Shown here piece by piece: positions 1 to 10,474 of a DNA stretch of 64,000 nt. Numbering within the stretch: position 1 is the stretch's first letter; the number at the start of each line of letters is the position of its first letter. Made by a program: the position numbers and the translations under genes. Under the pieces are notes generated by a model that was given only the letters and a program-made list of their open reading frames with translations, searched no databases and was not told the origin of the DNA. The stretch covers positions 16,825,388 through 16,889,387 of the forward strand of contig NC_080418.1 of NCBI RefSeq assembly GCF_029873635.1, in the 5' to 3' direction. This DNA is from Malania oleifera (lineage: Eukaryota > Streptophyta > Magnoliopsida > Santalales > Ximeniaceae).

Positions 1-697
1 CTCTTCAGATCCATGTAAGCTCTCATTTCCTTCTCAATCTATTTCTCTGTTAATGTTAAACACGCCCCTCTCTGTCTCTCTGTTTCTCGTAATGTATTTA
101 ACTTCTTGAATTAAAAAGCAAGTACGCTGAAAAATTTGCACAAATGATGGTTAATGCAATTAAGCAGAGTCAACGTCACAATTGAAGAGCCTGAGTTTAA
201 AATGGTGGGCGGCCAGCAGTACAGCGCGGCCGATGTTCACTGTAACAGATGCCTCCGACCACTGGGATGGAAAATCGTAAAACCCCACCAAAACCCTTAC
301 GCCTATCTTTCTCTTCCATCGTTTTCCATGTCAAAGGATTGAAAATGCTCATTCTACATTTCAGGTCAAAGTCATGTACCCGCCATCTCAGGATTTCAAA
401 GAAGGAAGATTTCTTCTGGATAAGTAAGACCTAACCTCGATTGGAAAATACTCTAACCCCGTCGTCTACGTATTAGTCATCTAATTTGGATTGTGTGTCA
501 CTGACTCGCTGTTGTTATTGTAATCATTGTTTGATTGTGTGATGGGGAATTGTGATCCATGCGGCAGAGCGAAGATAGATGACTGGGATGAGGTAGAGCT
601 TGATCCGCCGCCAGGTTCAAGTGGAGAAGAGAGCATGAGTACCCCTGTTGCTGCTACTTCTGAAGAGCGTGAATCTGTAGCAGAGGCCTGTGAGTAA
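1..697 (+). CDS. Yippee-like zinc-binding protein, gene A (3' part only)
   Basis: Spliced reading: exon end 1-14, exon 168-276, exon 365-423, last exon 568-697 with TAA at 695-697; the 5' exon(s) lie outside the window. All introns are GT-AG and the codon phases join without a break. Seen: VNVTIEEP, then the CxxC motif CNRC followed by LGWKIV, then FKEGRFLLD, an order typical of the second half of the Yippee domain, where two CxxC pairs bind one zinc. The last exon adds an acidic, Ser/Glu-rich tail beginning KIDDWDEVEL. Exon lengths and phases parallel genes B and C further right, so this is the first member of a tandem family. Yippee proteins are small and nuclear or cytosolic; their biochemical role in plants is poorly defined. 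The family call is firm and functionality is likely because no lesion is visible. Confidence 0.85.
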
Positions 698-1860
698 AAT
701 AGATTAAAATCAAAATGGGCACTGTCGTTCGAGCAGGGGATTCAATTCATAGGTGAATCATTAAGGTTTGGTTTTTGTTGAAGAAGAAAGAATGGACGTC
801 TTCTGATATGGTCTGCATGAAAATTCATGAATTTGTTTTGTTTTTGTATAATATCTCTTCTTCTTTCGGAAATTAAATATGTCGAGATAGCTGATAGCCA
901 CTTACCATCCTTACCCACAATTAAATTCAACCACATCATAATTAATTTTAAAGATGTTTAAATGACAACAAACAACATTTAAATCTAACCCCAATTAATA
1001 CAATAAGAATGGACACTGAGGCCTATCATGCGGTCATGTGGGTCAAGTGACAACTATATTTTTTTTCTGCTTAATCTTAGGACATATTTGTAATTAGCAT
1101 CCTTCTATTTTTGTAAGATAAATTATAAAAATGTGTTTATTTATGTTGTCAGTTTTCTAATTCTATTATCAATTTTCAATTGTTTGTGAAAAACTTAAAA
1201 ATTACATCTTATAATTTTCAGTTGTTTTGATAACTAATTGTCAAAATTTTTAATATTTAGAGGCATTTCGTTTGATTAAATTATTATATATACATATATA
1301 TATATAATTAAAAATTAAAATAAAATGATCAAATAAATTTAAATATAGTTAAAATAGAAATATACATAAATTTCAAAAAATAGTAATAAAATCAATTATA
1401 ATATATTTCTACTATTTTTCAATCATCATGTCTAATAAAATATTTATTGTTTTAAAGTATAACAATTAATTTTAATTATAATTTAAAATGTATTATTTTG
1501 TAATTTTATTATTTTAATCATTTTTTTATAACATTGTTTGATTTAAAAATAAAAATGAGCATTTTTAATTAAAATTTTAATTTATATTTTATTTTATAAA
1601 TATTAAATAATAGTCAAATAAACTACTGATTTTTAATTTTTAATTTATTTTTTGTAGTTTTTAATTTTCGTTTGTAGTAATATGAGTCACCCCCTTAACA
1701 TTCTAACCATCAATTGCTATATATAAGTAAGGGTTATTAATAAATTTGGGACGAGACTGCTATTGAAGCTAAAGCTAGCGTTGAAGCTCAAACTCTTTTG
1801 GAATCAAAAGCCAGAAAAACAAATAATAAATTAAATAAATAAATAAAAAGGTACTTATGC

Positions 1861-1920
<60 letters not shown>

Positions 1921-1938
1921 GAATAATGTTGATGATTG
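698..1938. other. AT-rich spacer, no gene seen
   Basis: This is the stretch between the gene A stop and Copia-1. It holds long A/T runs, especially 1240-1680, and a TA microsatellite near its right end. No ORF with recognisable similarity, RNA gene or clear terminal inverted repeat was found. The first 200-300 bases are probably the 3' UTR and downstream flank of gene A. Confidence 0.6.
1867..1917. repeat. (TA)n microsatellite
   Basis: About 25 uninterrupted TA units just left of the Copia-1 insertion site. It produces spurious Ile/Tyr ORFs on the minus strand. Confidence 0.95.
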
Positions 1939-2857
1939 TGTTAGAGCTGGAGTTAGAAGACAACCAGGAGCTGGTGTAACGTCCCTCAATAAAATACAAC
2001 ATAATAAATAAAATGGTCGACCCGAACCCGTGAATAACGGGGACACCTATTATACACAGCGAAAAACTTAGCAGCAGTAAACATAAAAATCCATACATCC
2101 ATCCATAAAACATAATACCAGAGCTTTCTATTAACATCAATTATACTGTTCATATGTACAATCTCCAAAAAGTCAAAATAACACTAGGACTATGCAACCA
2201 AAAATCTCCTAGTCCTAGCTCAGGGCTTACCCTTCTAGTAAGGAAGCACCAATCACTCAACGGCGGCCCTGACTCGCCGATTTCTCTAGGTTTCCTGAAA
2301 AATATATTAATGTTGGGGGTGAGACACTTCTCAGTCAGAGAAAATAAACTAAATACAGCTGTGTGACAATATGAATATTTAGTGCAATTATACATATACT
2401 GTACATTTCATAAGTCGGAAAACATTCGTCATATCATTCGAAATAATCATACATTTTCATATATGCTAATAACTCGTAACGTATATAAACATCTGCTATA
2501 ACTGTAATACTGAAAAATCAACCCAAGATGAATAGTTAGCTAATGTCATGTATTACCCCCCATGACGGGTTGTGCAGCCCGAAGGCGGGACCCGACAATG
2601 GCTGGTTGACCACTGCCGAATCAACTATGTCTGTAAGTACGATGGACCCACCGCACCCTGGTCTGGACTGCCAGGTGGATATCCACACTCTACTGAAAGC
2701 CACATCGACTATCTTACTCCCATCCCCTCGTGGAATGGTTAGCACTAATACGGCCTCATGCCAAAATCTACCCATAGCTACGGTACCGAACTCCTGGTCT
2801 GAACTAAACTAACATCCTGGTTACACTAACATAGAATACATGAACATACGTAACATC

Positions 2858-3154
2858 AACACGACCTCGTGCCAAAAACATAGATACGGCCTCGCGCCGA
2901 AATCATATGTATGGCCTCGTGCCAAAATCATAGTAAATATATATATATGGCCTCGCGCCAATAACATCAATATGGCCTCGTGTCGATAGCATAATAAATA
3001 CGGCATTGCGCTGATAATATAATAATACGGCCTCGTGCCGATAGCATAATAATACGGCCTCGCGCCGATAGCATAATAAATATGGCCTCACGCCAATAAC
3101 ATAATAAATACGGCCTCGCGCTGATAACATAAATATGACCTTGCGCCAAATACA
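2858..3154. repeat. Minisatellite of about 27-base units in solo LTR D
   Basis: There are about 11 imperfect tandem copies, each built on GGCCTCGYGCC followed by an A/T-rich spacer such as GATAACATAATAAAT. The GC-rich core is itself an imperfect dyad (GGC...GCC). One isolated unit lies further left, near 2751. The tract gives rise to overlapping minus-strand ORFs with repeats such as ARGHIY, which I treat as artefacts. Confidence 0.93.
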
Positions 3155-3893
3155 TTTCAGGTATTTACATTTGAAAATAACTTATTTATTATATATTCGT
3201 CAACTCAATATAACATAACCCATCTTTCCAAAATACCTGAAAAATGTATTTTACTCGAAAAAGCATTTATATCATATCTCATTTTACGTAAAATAATATT
3301 TATCCCACACATGCTCTATTAAAAGTCATACTTCATATTTTAAAATCGTGCTTTTCTATCATCTCATACATACATATACGTTTCATCATAATAACAATAT
3401 TTCCCAAACGTACATTTCATCTATAATATACAGGTATATCATACGCTTTTCTGAAAGTAAATTTACTCATAATCAATAATATTTTGCATGGAAAAGAACT
3501 ACTTTAGTTTACTCCCTTACCTGACTACTGAAAAAGCCCCCTAAAATCTTAGCCTAACCTCGTAGGATTTCCTACTCAATATCCTGAAACTCAAAACTCC
3601 CAGTATTAATCATCAGTATTTTCATGCGTACGTCAATTTCTATAACTGCCATAAAGTTCAATTTGGCTTAAAAAGTCTCACCTCAACTTTGGGATGATTT
3701 CCAACTTCATTTTCCCAATGATCCGCTCCAGCAAACTTGTAGGGAACTTTGCCAGGAGGGTCGTGGTAGCCTAAAATCTTCGATCCGGCGTAAAACCAGA
3801 CCAAAATCGAAGAGAGAGAGTGAGAGAGTCGAAGGGAAGAGAGAGGAGAGAGAGAGAGGAGCGTGAAAAATGAAATAAAAATTGGATTTTTCA

Positions 3894-4056
3894 TATTTAT
3901 AGGCGGCGGAATTCGTCGACGAGCCCGATCTTCGTCGACGAGTTCTTCATAAATTTCGTCGACGAGACCCTGTATTCGTCGACGAAATTCAGGCTGCCTC
4001 AAAACCCCTCTCGGTATTTTCTCGTCGATGAAGCCTTGTGTTCGTCGACGAAGCTT
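3894..4056 (-). promoter_or_regulatory. Solo LTR D core promoter: TATA box and GTCGAC dyad array
   Basis: On the minus strand a TATAAATA box lies at 3894-3901. Upstream of it (higher coordinates, 3911-4056) are about six imperfect copies of TTCGTCGACGAR. The nearest GTCGAC is at 3915-3920, 13 bases from the TATA box. The GA-rich run at 3810-3862 lies downstream, where the 5' UTR of the element transcript would be. Confidence 0.7.
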
Positions 4057-4285
4057 GGCAGCTTCCCTTCTTTTCCCTTTTTCAAATTTTCCTTTCTTTA
4101 TTAGTTAAATTTCATTTAAAAATTCGGGTCGTTACAGCTGGAGCTGAGTTGGAGACGCGGACCATTCATGGAGCTGAGTTGGAAAATGCGTTGAAATTAG
4201 TGCAATTTATCTCTCCATTAACCTCTCCATTGTAACTTCCATTCATGATTGATTTTATTTTAATTGTGATTTAAATTCCAAGCCC

Positions 4286-4294
4286 TATAAATAG
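4286..4294 (+). promoter_or_regulatory. TATA box of the Copia-1 5' LTR
   Basis: TATAAATAG follows AGCCC. The equivalent TATAAATA is at 7332-7339 in the 3' LTR, and TATAAATAG at 43120-43128 in Copia-2. A GA-rich transcribed leader follows in all three. Confidence 0.75.
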
Positions 4295-4522
4295 AGGGCT
4301 GTGGAAGATGTAAATGTGTGTGCAGAGAGAGTGAGAAGCTTAGAGAGAGCAGAGAGGAAAAAGGGAGGAAGAGAGAGAGAGAGAGAGAGTGTGTGAAAGT
4401 TGTAATTTTTTCGGCGATAGTGAATATTTGGTGTGTGCTCCGTGGACGTAGGTTTTTATTGACCGAACCACGTTAAAATTTTGGTGTCACTTTGATTTGG
4501 ATGCTCACAGGTTCCTAATAAG

Positions 4523-4534
4523 TGGTATCAGAGC
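4523..4534 (+). other. Copia-1 primer-binding site (initiator Met tRNA)
   Basis: TGGTATCAGAGC lies two bases after the 5' LTR. It complements the 3' end of initiator Met tRNA, the usual primer for plant Copia and Gypsy elements. Confidence 0.93.
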
Positions 4535-5248
4535 CCGGTTGGAGCAGAAAAGCCAGATCGGAAGTAATCCCGAAATCAGAGCTCTGTCCAGTTGATCAAA
4601 ACTGCGTTTTGAGGCCACCATCGCATTCAGCTCGCTGATAAGAAGAGAAGGGTGCAAGATGGAGCTCCAACGAAGTTCAGATGAAGGCTCACGCACCATC
4701 ACACGCCTCGCCGGAGCAGGACGCTTCGCCACGTGCCGGTTACGCACCGGTGACCGTTCCCTCATGCGCTGCACGCGTTGCATGCGTTTTCCTCGCCCAA
4801 TCTGCCTCGACTCGACCCAGAAGGAACCCGACCTGGCCCGGTAGATCACTCAAACCCGAGTTAACTCGAGATTTGGTCCCTGACCTGGATCCGACCCGCC
4901 GTCCCATAATCGGCCATGTCAGCGCCGTTGAGTCAGCTACCATGCCAGCCGGGCCACTTCAACGGGTGGGTGCCACGTCAGTAGGTGGACCCCACTGCCA
5001 AGTCAGAAAGTGGGCCCACCCCTGCCACGTCAGCTCACCATCAGTGGGCACCACCCCCTGCCACGTTAGTAAGTTTGACCAAACTTTGACTGAGCTTTTC
5101 GGAGTCATTTTGGGTCCTTTTTTTTAGCGATTTGAACCATTTCTAGGGTTTTCGATCGTTCCAGATCCAACTGCACTATCCATTTGAGCTAATTCCATCT
5201 TTAAATAAGCAAATCAAGATTTTGAATGAAAAGTGCTTAAAAATCAAA
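4535..5248 (+). other. Copia-1 untranslated leader between primer site and gag
   Basis: This is a GC-rich stretch with several overlapping ORFs on both strands (up to 148 codons). The matching leader of Copia-2 (43359-44021) is similar in DNA but does not keep the same open frame, so I read it as non-coding leader with possible packaging signals. Confidence 0.6.
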
Positions 5249-6085
5249 ATGTTCAACGGAAACAATTTCAGTTTCTGGAAGATGCAGATAGAAGATTATT
5301 TGTTTGGGAAGGAATTACACTTACTGTTGAAAGGTAAGTCAGCATCCATGAACGAGGACGAGTGGAGTTGCTTGATCGAAAAGCCCTCGGAGCCATCAGA
5401 ATGACGTTGTCGAAATCTGTAGCGTTCAATATCAAGCATATAACATCCACCAAGTCTCTGATGGATGCGCTCTCTAATATGTACGAGCAGCCTTCAGCCA
5501 CAAACAAGGTACATCTAATGAAAAGACTATTTACGATGAACATGTCTGCTGGTGAAAGTTTTAGAATACATTTGAATAACTTCAATGAGTTGTTTGATCA
5601 ACTTGCCTCAGTCGGGATAGCGTTTGATAATGAGATTTGGGCCCTACTGAATTCTTAGTTAGTTGCTTGAAAGTTGGAATGGTGTCGTTACTGCCATCAG
5701 TAGCTCCGCAGGGAAATCGAAGCTTGTATACGATGAAGTCGTCAGGATGATTTTGATGGAGGAAATAAGAATGCAGTTGAACCATGGCTCCACTTCGAGT
5801 TCAGCCTTGAACATGGAGAGTCGAGGCAGAGGAAACAGGCATGGACGATCAAACAACCATGGCAGATCTAGGCCTAGGCGGTCTAAATCTAGTAATCCCA
5901 GAGGTACTCAGGACATAGGTTCCCAGAGCACAAAAGTTATTGAGTGCTGGAACTGTGGAAAAGCTGGTCATTACAAGAACCAATGTAGGAGTCAGAAGAA
6001 AGAATATGAGATGAAGGCAAAGATAGAGGCAAATATTTCTTTCGAGAATGATGAGATGTTGATCTGCTCTTTGGAGAGCAAGTAG
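5249..6085 (+). pseudogene. Copia-1 gag (frameshifted)
   Basis: Gag forms the cytoplasmic virus-like particle and binds element RNA. The first in-frame ATG is at 5249 (MFNGNNFSFWKMQIEDYL), matching the start in Copia-2. A frameshift near 5360 moves the frame to one reading ALGAIRMTLSKSV, and further breaks lie near 5655. A CCHC zinc knuckle, CWNCGKAGHYKNQC, is at 5945-5986. TAG at 6083-6085 ends this frame where Copia-2 reads Lys and continues into protease, so the stop is probably a mutation in a single gag-pol frame. The frameshifts make it non-functional as full-length Gag. Confidence 0.85.
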
Positions 6086-6595
6086 GAGTCTTGGGTCTTA
6101 GACTTCGGAGCCTCATTTCATGCCACATGCTGCAGAGATTGCCTAGAGGAGTACACACTAGGTAATTTTAGTAAGGTGTACCTTGGTAACGATCAACCTT
6201 GCGACGTAACTGGCAAAGGAGTAGTGAAGATCAATATAAACGGGTTAGTATGGAAGCTAAAGGATCTCATGTATATTCCATAATTGAGAAAGAATTTGAT
6301 CTCAGTTGGTCTGTTGACAGATGAGGGATACACGACGAAATTCATTGGCAATGAATGGAAAGTTTCAAAGGGTGTACTAACGATTATGCGAGGTAAGAAA
6401 ATCGGAACACTTTTTCTAACCTTAAATGCCTCCATGTCTATTTTAGTACAGATTGACATGTGTGAGGATTGTATAGTTGAGAAACAGAAGAGGGTTAGTT
6501 TCTAGATAAACACTCGTGCCCCAAAGAAGAAGGGACTAGAACTGGTCCACTCAGAATGTGTCGGGACACAACAGTAGAATATCGAGAATCCTCAG
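6086..6595 (+). pseudogene. Copia-1 protease and integrase scraps with deletions
   Basis: After the gag stop the frame reads SWVLDFGASFHAT. The family motif is LDSGAS, so the residue after the catalytic Asp is changed to Phe. The sequence then follows Copia-2 through LRKNLISVG until SMSI. There it jumps straight to QIDMCEDC, losing the WHQRLGHL zinc-binding segment that Copia-2 keeps. A second jump after LELVHSE leads to the region just before RT, deleting the whole DDE integrase core. Confidence 0.82.
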
Positions 6596-7078
6596 GTGGA
6601 GGAACCAGTGGAGCAGATCGTCGCACCACCATCTCCTACTCCAGCTTCGGAGCTTAGGAGATCTACTCGGTCTCATATACCAAATAGAAGGTATATTGAT
6701 TACTTACTTCCTATAGATGGAGGAAAGCCCGAATGCTATGATGAAACATGTCAAGTGGCAGATACGAGCAAGTGGGAGCTTGCGATGAAGGATGAGATAA
6801 AGTCCCTTACCTCCAACAGAATGTGGAAGTTGCCCAAAAGCCTTCACAACAAGTGGGTGTACAGAATCGAAGAGGAGCATGACGGCTTTAGAAGGTACAA
6901 GCCTCAGTTGGTAGTCAAAGACTTTGAGCATAAGGAAGGGATTGACTACACCGGCATATTTACACTAGTTGTGAAGTTGACAGCCGTCAGATTAGTCCGC
7001 AAGAATCGAGCAGACAGGAAGGTGGCGACTACAGAGAAGCTGAAGTTGTGTTCAACTTCAGTTGGTCTTCATGCCTGA
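6596..7078 (+). pseudogene. Copia-1 reverse transcriptase N-terminal fragment
   Basis: The open frame holds RRSTRSHIPNRRY and WELAMKDEIKSL, the linker and start of Copia-type reverse transcriptase, up to LTAVRLV. It then jumps to a short terminal piece (KVATTEKLKLCST) and a stop at 7076-7078. The YVDD active site and RNase H are absent. The frame stays open for 160 codons although the enzyme could not work. Confidence 0.85.
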
Positions 7079-7151
7079 AGACATATGTTTTGAGCACATC
7101 ATTTATTCATGATACTGGTTGAGGAGGCGTCTCTGTCTCCAAGTGGGAGAT

Positions 7152-7564
7152 TGTTAGAGTTGGAGCCAAAAGACAGCCAGGAGCTGGAGCTGAGTTGAAG
7201 ACGCGGACCATTGATGGAGTTGAGTTGGAAAACGTGTTGAAATTAGTGCAATTTATCTCTCCATTAACCTCTTCGTTGTAACTTCCATTCATAATTGATT
7301 TTATTTTAATTGTGATTTAAATTCCAAGCCCTATAAATAAAGGGCTATGGAAGATGTAATTGTGTGTGCAGAGAGAGTGAGAAGCTCAGAGAGAGCAGAG
7401 AGGAAGAAGGGAGGAAGAGAGAGAGAGAGAGTGTGTGTGAGAGTTGTAATTTTTCCAGCGATAGTGAATATTTGGTGTGTGCTCCGTGGACGTAGATCGT
7501 TATTGACTGAACCACATTAAAATTTTGGGGTCACTTTGATCTAGATGCTCACAAGTTCCTAACA
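7152..7564 (+). repeat. Copia-1 3' LTR
   Basis: It starts TGTTAGAGTTGG and ends CCTAACA, next to the TSD GATTG (7565-7569). The polypurine tract AAGTGGGAGA is at 7141-7150. It is intact, with a TATA box at 7332-7339. Confidence 0.94.
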
Positions 7565-7849
7565 GATTGCAGCATCAAGAAGCCATTAATTTTCTTGTTC
7601 TTGATTGAATTTATATGTGTACGAACGCAGCTTCAAAGAACAAGAACCCAATATTTCTTGTTCTCCGCCAATTTGACTATGTATATATATAATTAAACCA
7701 AACTAGATGCACCACAACGCTACCTCTCTGCTCTTTGCTTTCTGCTCTGTTCTATTTATCTGTGCGAGAAGAAAGGTCGATCAATAAATTAAAGAGAGAA
7801 ACCATTTTGAGTGAATTAAGGCGAAGCAAGAATAAAATTATTGAGAAGA
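7565..7849 (+). promoter_or_regulatory. Upstream region and 5' UTR of gene B
   Basis: This is the 285-base host stretch between Copia-1 and the gene B ATG. A weak TATA-like run (TATATATATAA) is at 7682-7692. CT-rich sequence at 7723-7755 would lie in or near the 5' UTR. No further element was recognised. The Copia-1 3' LTR now sits within 300 bases of the start codon and could influence expression. Confidence 0.4.
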
Positions 7850-8075
7850 ATGGATGATGAGACATATGAGAAAGGAGAAAAATTATATTACTATTGCTGC
7901 CGAGGATGCTACCATGATCACTATTACACTTCCGCTGCTTTTGCTTCTTCTCCTTCTGCAGCCATCAATATTCTCCCTCCTGATAAAGAAGACAACCCCG
8001 CCTCCTCCTCCCCCTCTGATCATCATCACGCCAACATCACCCAACTTGCCCTCCATCATCATCTTGACCTCAAGG

Positions 8076-8127
<52 letters not shown>

Positions 8128-8759
8128 CTCATATTTATTTATTTCTTGGAACTCATTAACTGAAGCAATTTAAGATTGCAGGGAATTACAGGGTTTAACG
8201 GGATGTCTTCTCATCTCTTCCATAGAATGTACGTATCCTCCATCTCCATCTTCATCTCCATCCACACACATCTTAATTTCTTCATATATCATTCATTATA
8301 TATTGATTTCATTGTTCATGTTTGAATTCAGTCTATCTTATTTCTCACATTACCATTCAAAAGGAACAAATAAACGAACTTTGGTGAAAATTAAATGTAT
8401 ATTTTCCAAGTTTGAATCGTTAACAGTATAAATTTTCATAATTTAATAATGTTATATAATAACGATGATGATAAATGCAACACCAATGTGAAAATTGAGG
8501 AAGAGTTGCATGAGATGGAGGGAAAAAGATACTTGGCTGGTAATATCTTTTGTGACAAATGTGGCCAACTGTTGGGATGCAAACTTGTAAGCCCATTTTT
8601 CTTTTTTGTTAAATTTAAAAATAAAAATAAAAATTAGAGCTTTAGATCTTACCCGCATTTTGAACTATTGTGAATGAAAGCAAAATGTGATTTGATTGGC
8701 AGGTGAAAGTTATGCAGAGCCCTATGCATATTTGGAAGGGAATTTTCTTCCAAATATAA
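7850..8759 (+). CDS. Yippee-like protein, gene B (possibly decaying)
   Basis: Proposed exons are 7850-8074, 8182-8228, 8427-8586 and 8703-8759, giving about 162 codons. The upstream frame is open but the ATG at 7850 is the first Met. Zinc pair 1 is CRGC (residues 17-20) and pair 2 is CDKC (133-136), both intact. Exon 2 (GITGFNGMSSHLF) has the same 47-base length as exon 2 of gene C. Oddities: the exon 3 acceptor at 8426 is the nearest usable AG and adds about 18 residues before TNVKIEE; the conserved GWK after the second pair reads GCK; exon 4 ends early at TAA 8757-8759 because the EGNF-like stretch is shifted out of frame. No counterpart of the last exon of A and C was found. It is either a shortened functional paralogue or a young pseudogene. 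Confidence 0.62.
8080..8123. repeat. (CT)n microsatellite in gene B intron 1
   Basis: It starts five bases after the 5' splice site. Gene C has similar CT tracts just after the donors of its introns 1 and 2 (25677-25708 and 25877-25925), so this is an inherited feature of the family's introns. Confidence 0.9.
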
Positions 8760-8911
8760 TGATTAATATATAATGAAAGTTAGATACATTTTTAGCTTGA
8801 CTAATATATAATGATTCTATATTTTGACTTTGAGACACAACAAAGATAGATTGATGGAGTGGAATGAGGTTTTGTCCTTGAGGATTCTATCATTGTATAT
8901 ACTTGGTTTGT

Positions 8912-9661
8912 ACGGATGTCCTAATAACAAGATCACAAACCCTAGAGCCTTTGTTGCCGGACGTCGCCTCTTTGTAGGCAAATCTCCAGACGGCTTGGTC
9001 TCCTGGTGTTCGATGAGCAAAATCCTTGAAGCCCTAGCTCTCGCGTTTCAGATCTGCAATGGCGGCGACGACCCAATCCCCATAGCCTGCGCGCCATCGC
9101 GCGACCACCACTGGCTACGCTGCACTCTTGCATGAGACGCCGTGCACACGACCACCACTGGCCACGCTGTTTCTGATCGCCACTCAAGCCGCGCCGATAT
9201 CACCTGTGCCAACTATGGTCGCCATTCCTTCAGATCTAGCTCTATGTGGCCCTGCACACCGAAGTAGAGGTTGCAGAGGGTGGTTTTTCTGGGATTTGTA
9301 GAGGAGGTTTACGAATACGGTGGTGGGACGACAGTGAGTTCGAAAAATCTCGTGACAACAACGAAGGGACTCTTAGCCCTTGAGACGATAGCGACTAGGT
9401 GCTATTTCGAGGTCTCGTAGAAGAGAGCCAAACGGTGTCATTTCTGGGATTTGCAGAGGAGAATTCTCGAGCCTCCTCTTGCTGTGAGAATTTTGCCAAG
9501 AGTCATCAGCTGCAACTATGGTCGCCCACTTCGCCGCCTGCTGGTTTTCTAGGACTTTGAATTTTGACAAGCTTTCTTCTGCCGGTACTCTAAATCATTC
9601 AAAATCAGTTATGTCTCTCTTCCATTCTCGTTGAAGTAAGACACTTACTATGTAGGAGTCA
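8912..9661 (+). other. LINE 5' UTR / internal promoter region
   Basis: This 750-base region is richer in G and C than its flanks and carries short overlapping ORFs on both strands, none recognised. L1 elements carry an internal promoter here, but no specific site could be assigned. Confidence 0.5.
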
Positions 9662-10474
9662 ATGGTGGCGCCTATCGGCCCTCTGGGGGATCCTGCACTA
9701 GTGGGGCCTTTTTCGAAAGGTGGTTCAGGACCTTTATCGTATGCCCATGTAGTATCACGTTCTAATGCTAATGCTGTTAACCCATCGTCTTCTTCTTTCA
9801 AACTAGCCATGAGATATCCAGTTGATGTTAATGGAGATATTGGTTTTATATTCTCAGAGGTTGAGATGAACAAAGTGGCGGAAGATTTTAGGTTTGCGTT
9901 GGTTCTGAAATTTTTGCTATCTAGACCATCTATTGATGTTATCCGTTTGAATATCATAAAGTCATGGGGCCTTTCGGAGATCCCTTCTGTTAGTTTCATG
10001 GACGATTTTCACGTACTGGTTCAGATGAAGAATGAACAAGATTTTCTTCATGGATGGTCTCGTGAAGGAAGAATTTTGGCTGGATTTCCGTTTTGTCTTT
10101 TTCGATGGACAAAGGATTTCAACCTAAAGCAGGAACCATCCTTGGCCCCTCGATGGTTATTTCTCCCTGGTCTTCCGATGCACATGTACAGACTTGATTG
10201 CTTAAAATTCTAGCCACGAGGTTTGGTCGATACCTAGGAACAGACAATGCTATGCTTAATTGAACTAGGGCTACGGGTGCTAGAATGTGCGTGGAGGTGG
10301 ATTTATTGGCAGATCAGGTGGATGCTTTCTCGATTGTTGTTTCTGCAAATCAAAAAATTTGGCAGGAAGTGAGGTATGAAAAGTAAGGATTTTATTGTGA
10401 GAAATGTCATCGACAAGGGCATTCAAAGGTGGTATGCCAAGGGGGTGAAAGGAAACAAAAAATTGAGGAATAGA
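9662..10474 (+). pseudogene. LINE ORF1, 5' part (DUF4283 and zinc knuckle)
   Basis: ORF1 of plant L1 elements is an RNA-binding protein. The ATG at 9662 opens a frame of 181 codons with DUF4283-like features (MRYPVDVNGDIGF, LVLKFLLSRPSIDV, GWSREGRILAG, APRWLFLPGLP). A stop near 10211 breaks it, and the same protein continues in other frames to a CCHC knuckle, CEKCHRQGHSKVVC, around 10402-10440. A TAA lies just before the knuckle. Gypsy-C interrupts it at 10475, and the remainder resumes at 19346. Confidence 0.8.

Larger units (their letters stand above)
1975..4136 (-). mobile_element. Solo LTR D of a Tekay-like Gypsy element
   Basis: It begins TGTAACGTCC and ends GGGTCGTTACA, with the perfect TSD GCTGG at 1970-1974 and 4137-4141. 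There is no internal region, so it is the product of LTR-LTR recombination after insertion into the Copia-1 5' LTR. Its orientation follows Gypsy-A, -B and -C: the TATA box reads on the minus strand, with a GA/CT tract on one side and GTCGAC dyads on the other. A block near 2560-2610 resembles the corresponding block of the other Gypsy LTRs here. Confidence 0.92.
1939..4520 (+). repeat. Copia-1 5' LTR, split by a solo LTR
   Basis: The two parts are 1939-1974 and 4142-4520, together about 415 bases against 413 for the 3' LTR. The piece between them is solo LTR D plus one copy of its TSD. The LTR body carries a TATA box and a GA-rich stretch downstream of it. Confidence 0.92.
1939..7564 (+). 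mobile_element. Copia-1: internally deleted Tork/Tnt1-like LTR retrotransposon
   Basis: The LTRs start TGTTAG and end CCTAAYA. The element is flanked by the perfect 5-base TSD GATTG (1934-1938 and 7565-7569). It has a tRNA-iMet primer site after the left LTR and the polypurine tract AAGTGGGAGA before the right LTR. Inside are a gag with one zinc knuckle, a protease start, and scraps of integrase and reverse transcriptase on the + strand. Most of the integrase core and the RT/RNase H core are missing, so the copy cannot encode its own transposition. The left LTR is split by solo LTR D. Copia-2 at 42974 belongs to the same family and serves as the less deleted comparison. Confidence 0.93.

Noticed and set aside
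1240..1680. Possible MITE in the AT-rich spacer after gene A
   Set aside because: No terminal inverted repeats or TSD could be matched by eye; low complexity alone is not evidence.
2821..3155. Direct repeats at regular spacing, superficially like a CRISPR array
   Set aside because: The units are imperfect, the spacers are short and alike, the host is a plant, and the tract lies inside an LTR. It is a minisatellite.
2821..3155. Overlapping minus-strand ORFs with repeated ARGHIY/ARPYL peptides
   Set aside because: They are translations of the minisatellite in several frames; no start context, no domain, inside a solo LTR.
4681..5127. 148-codon ORF between the Copia-1 primer site and gag
   Set aside because: The matching leader of Copia-2 does not keep the frame, and long ORFs are open on both strands because of high GC.
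8824..9187. ORFs of 103 and 81 codons on opposite strands after gene B
   Set aside because: They overlap the LINE target site and LINE 5' UTR, have no recognisable motif, and are GC-driven.
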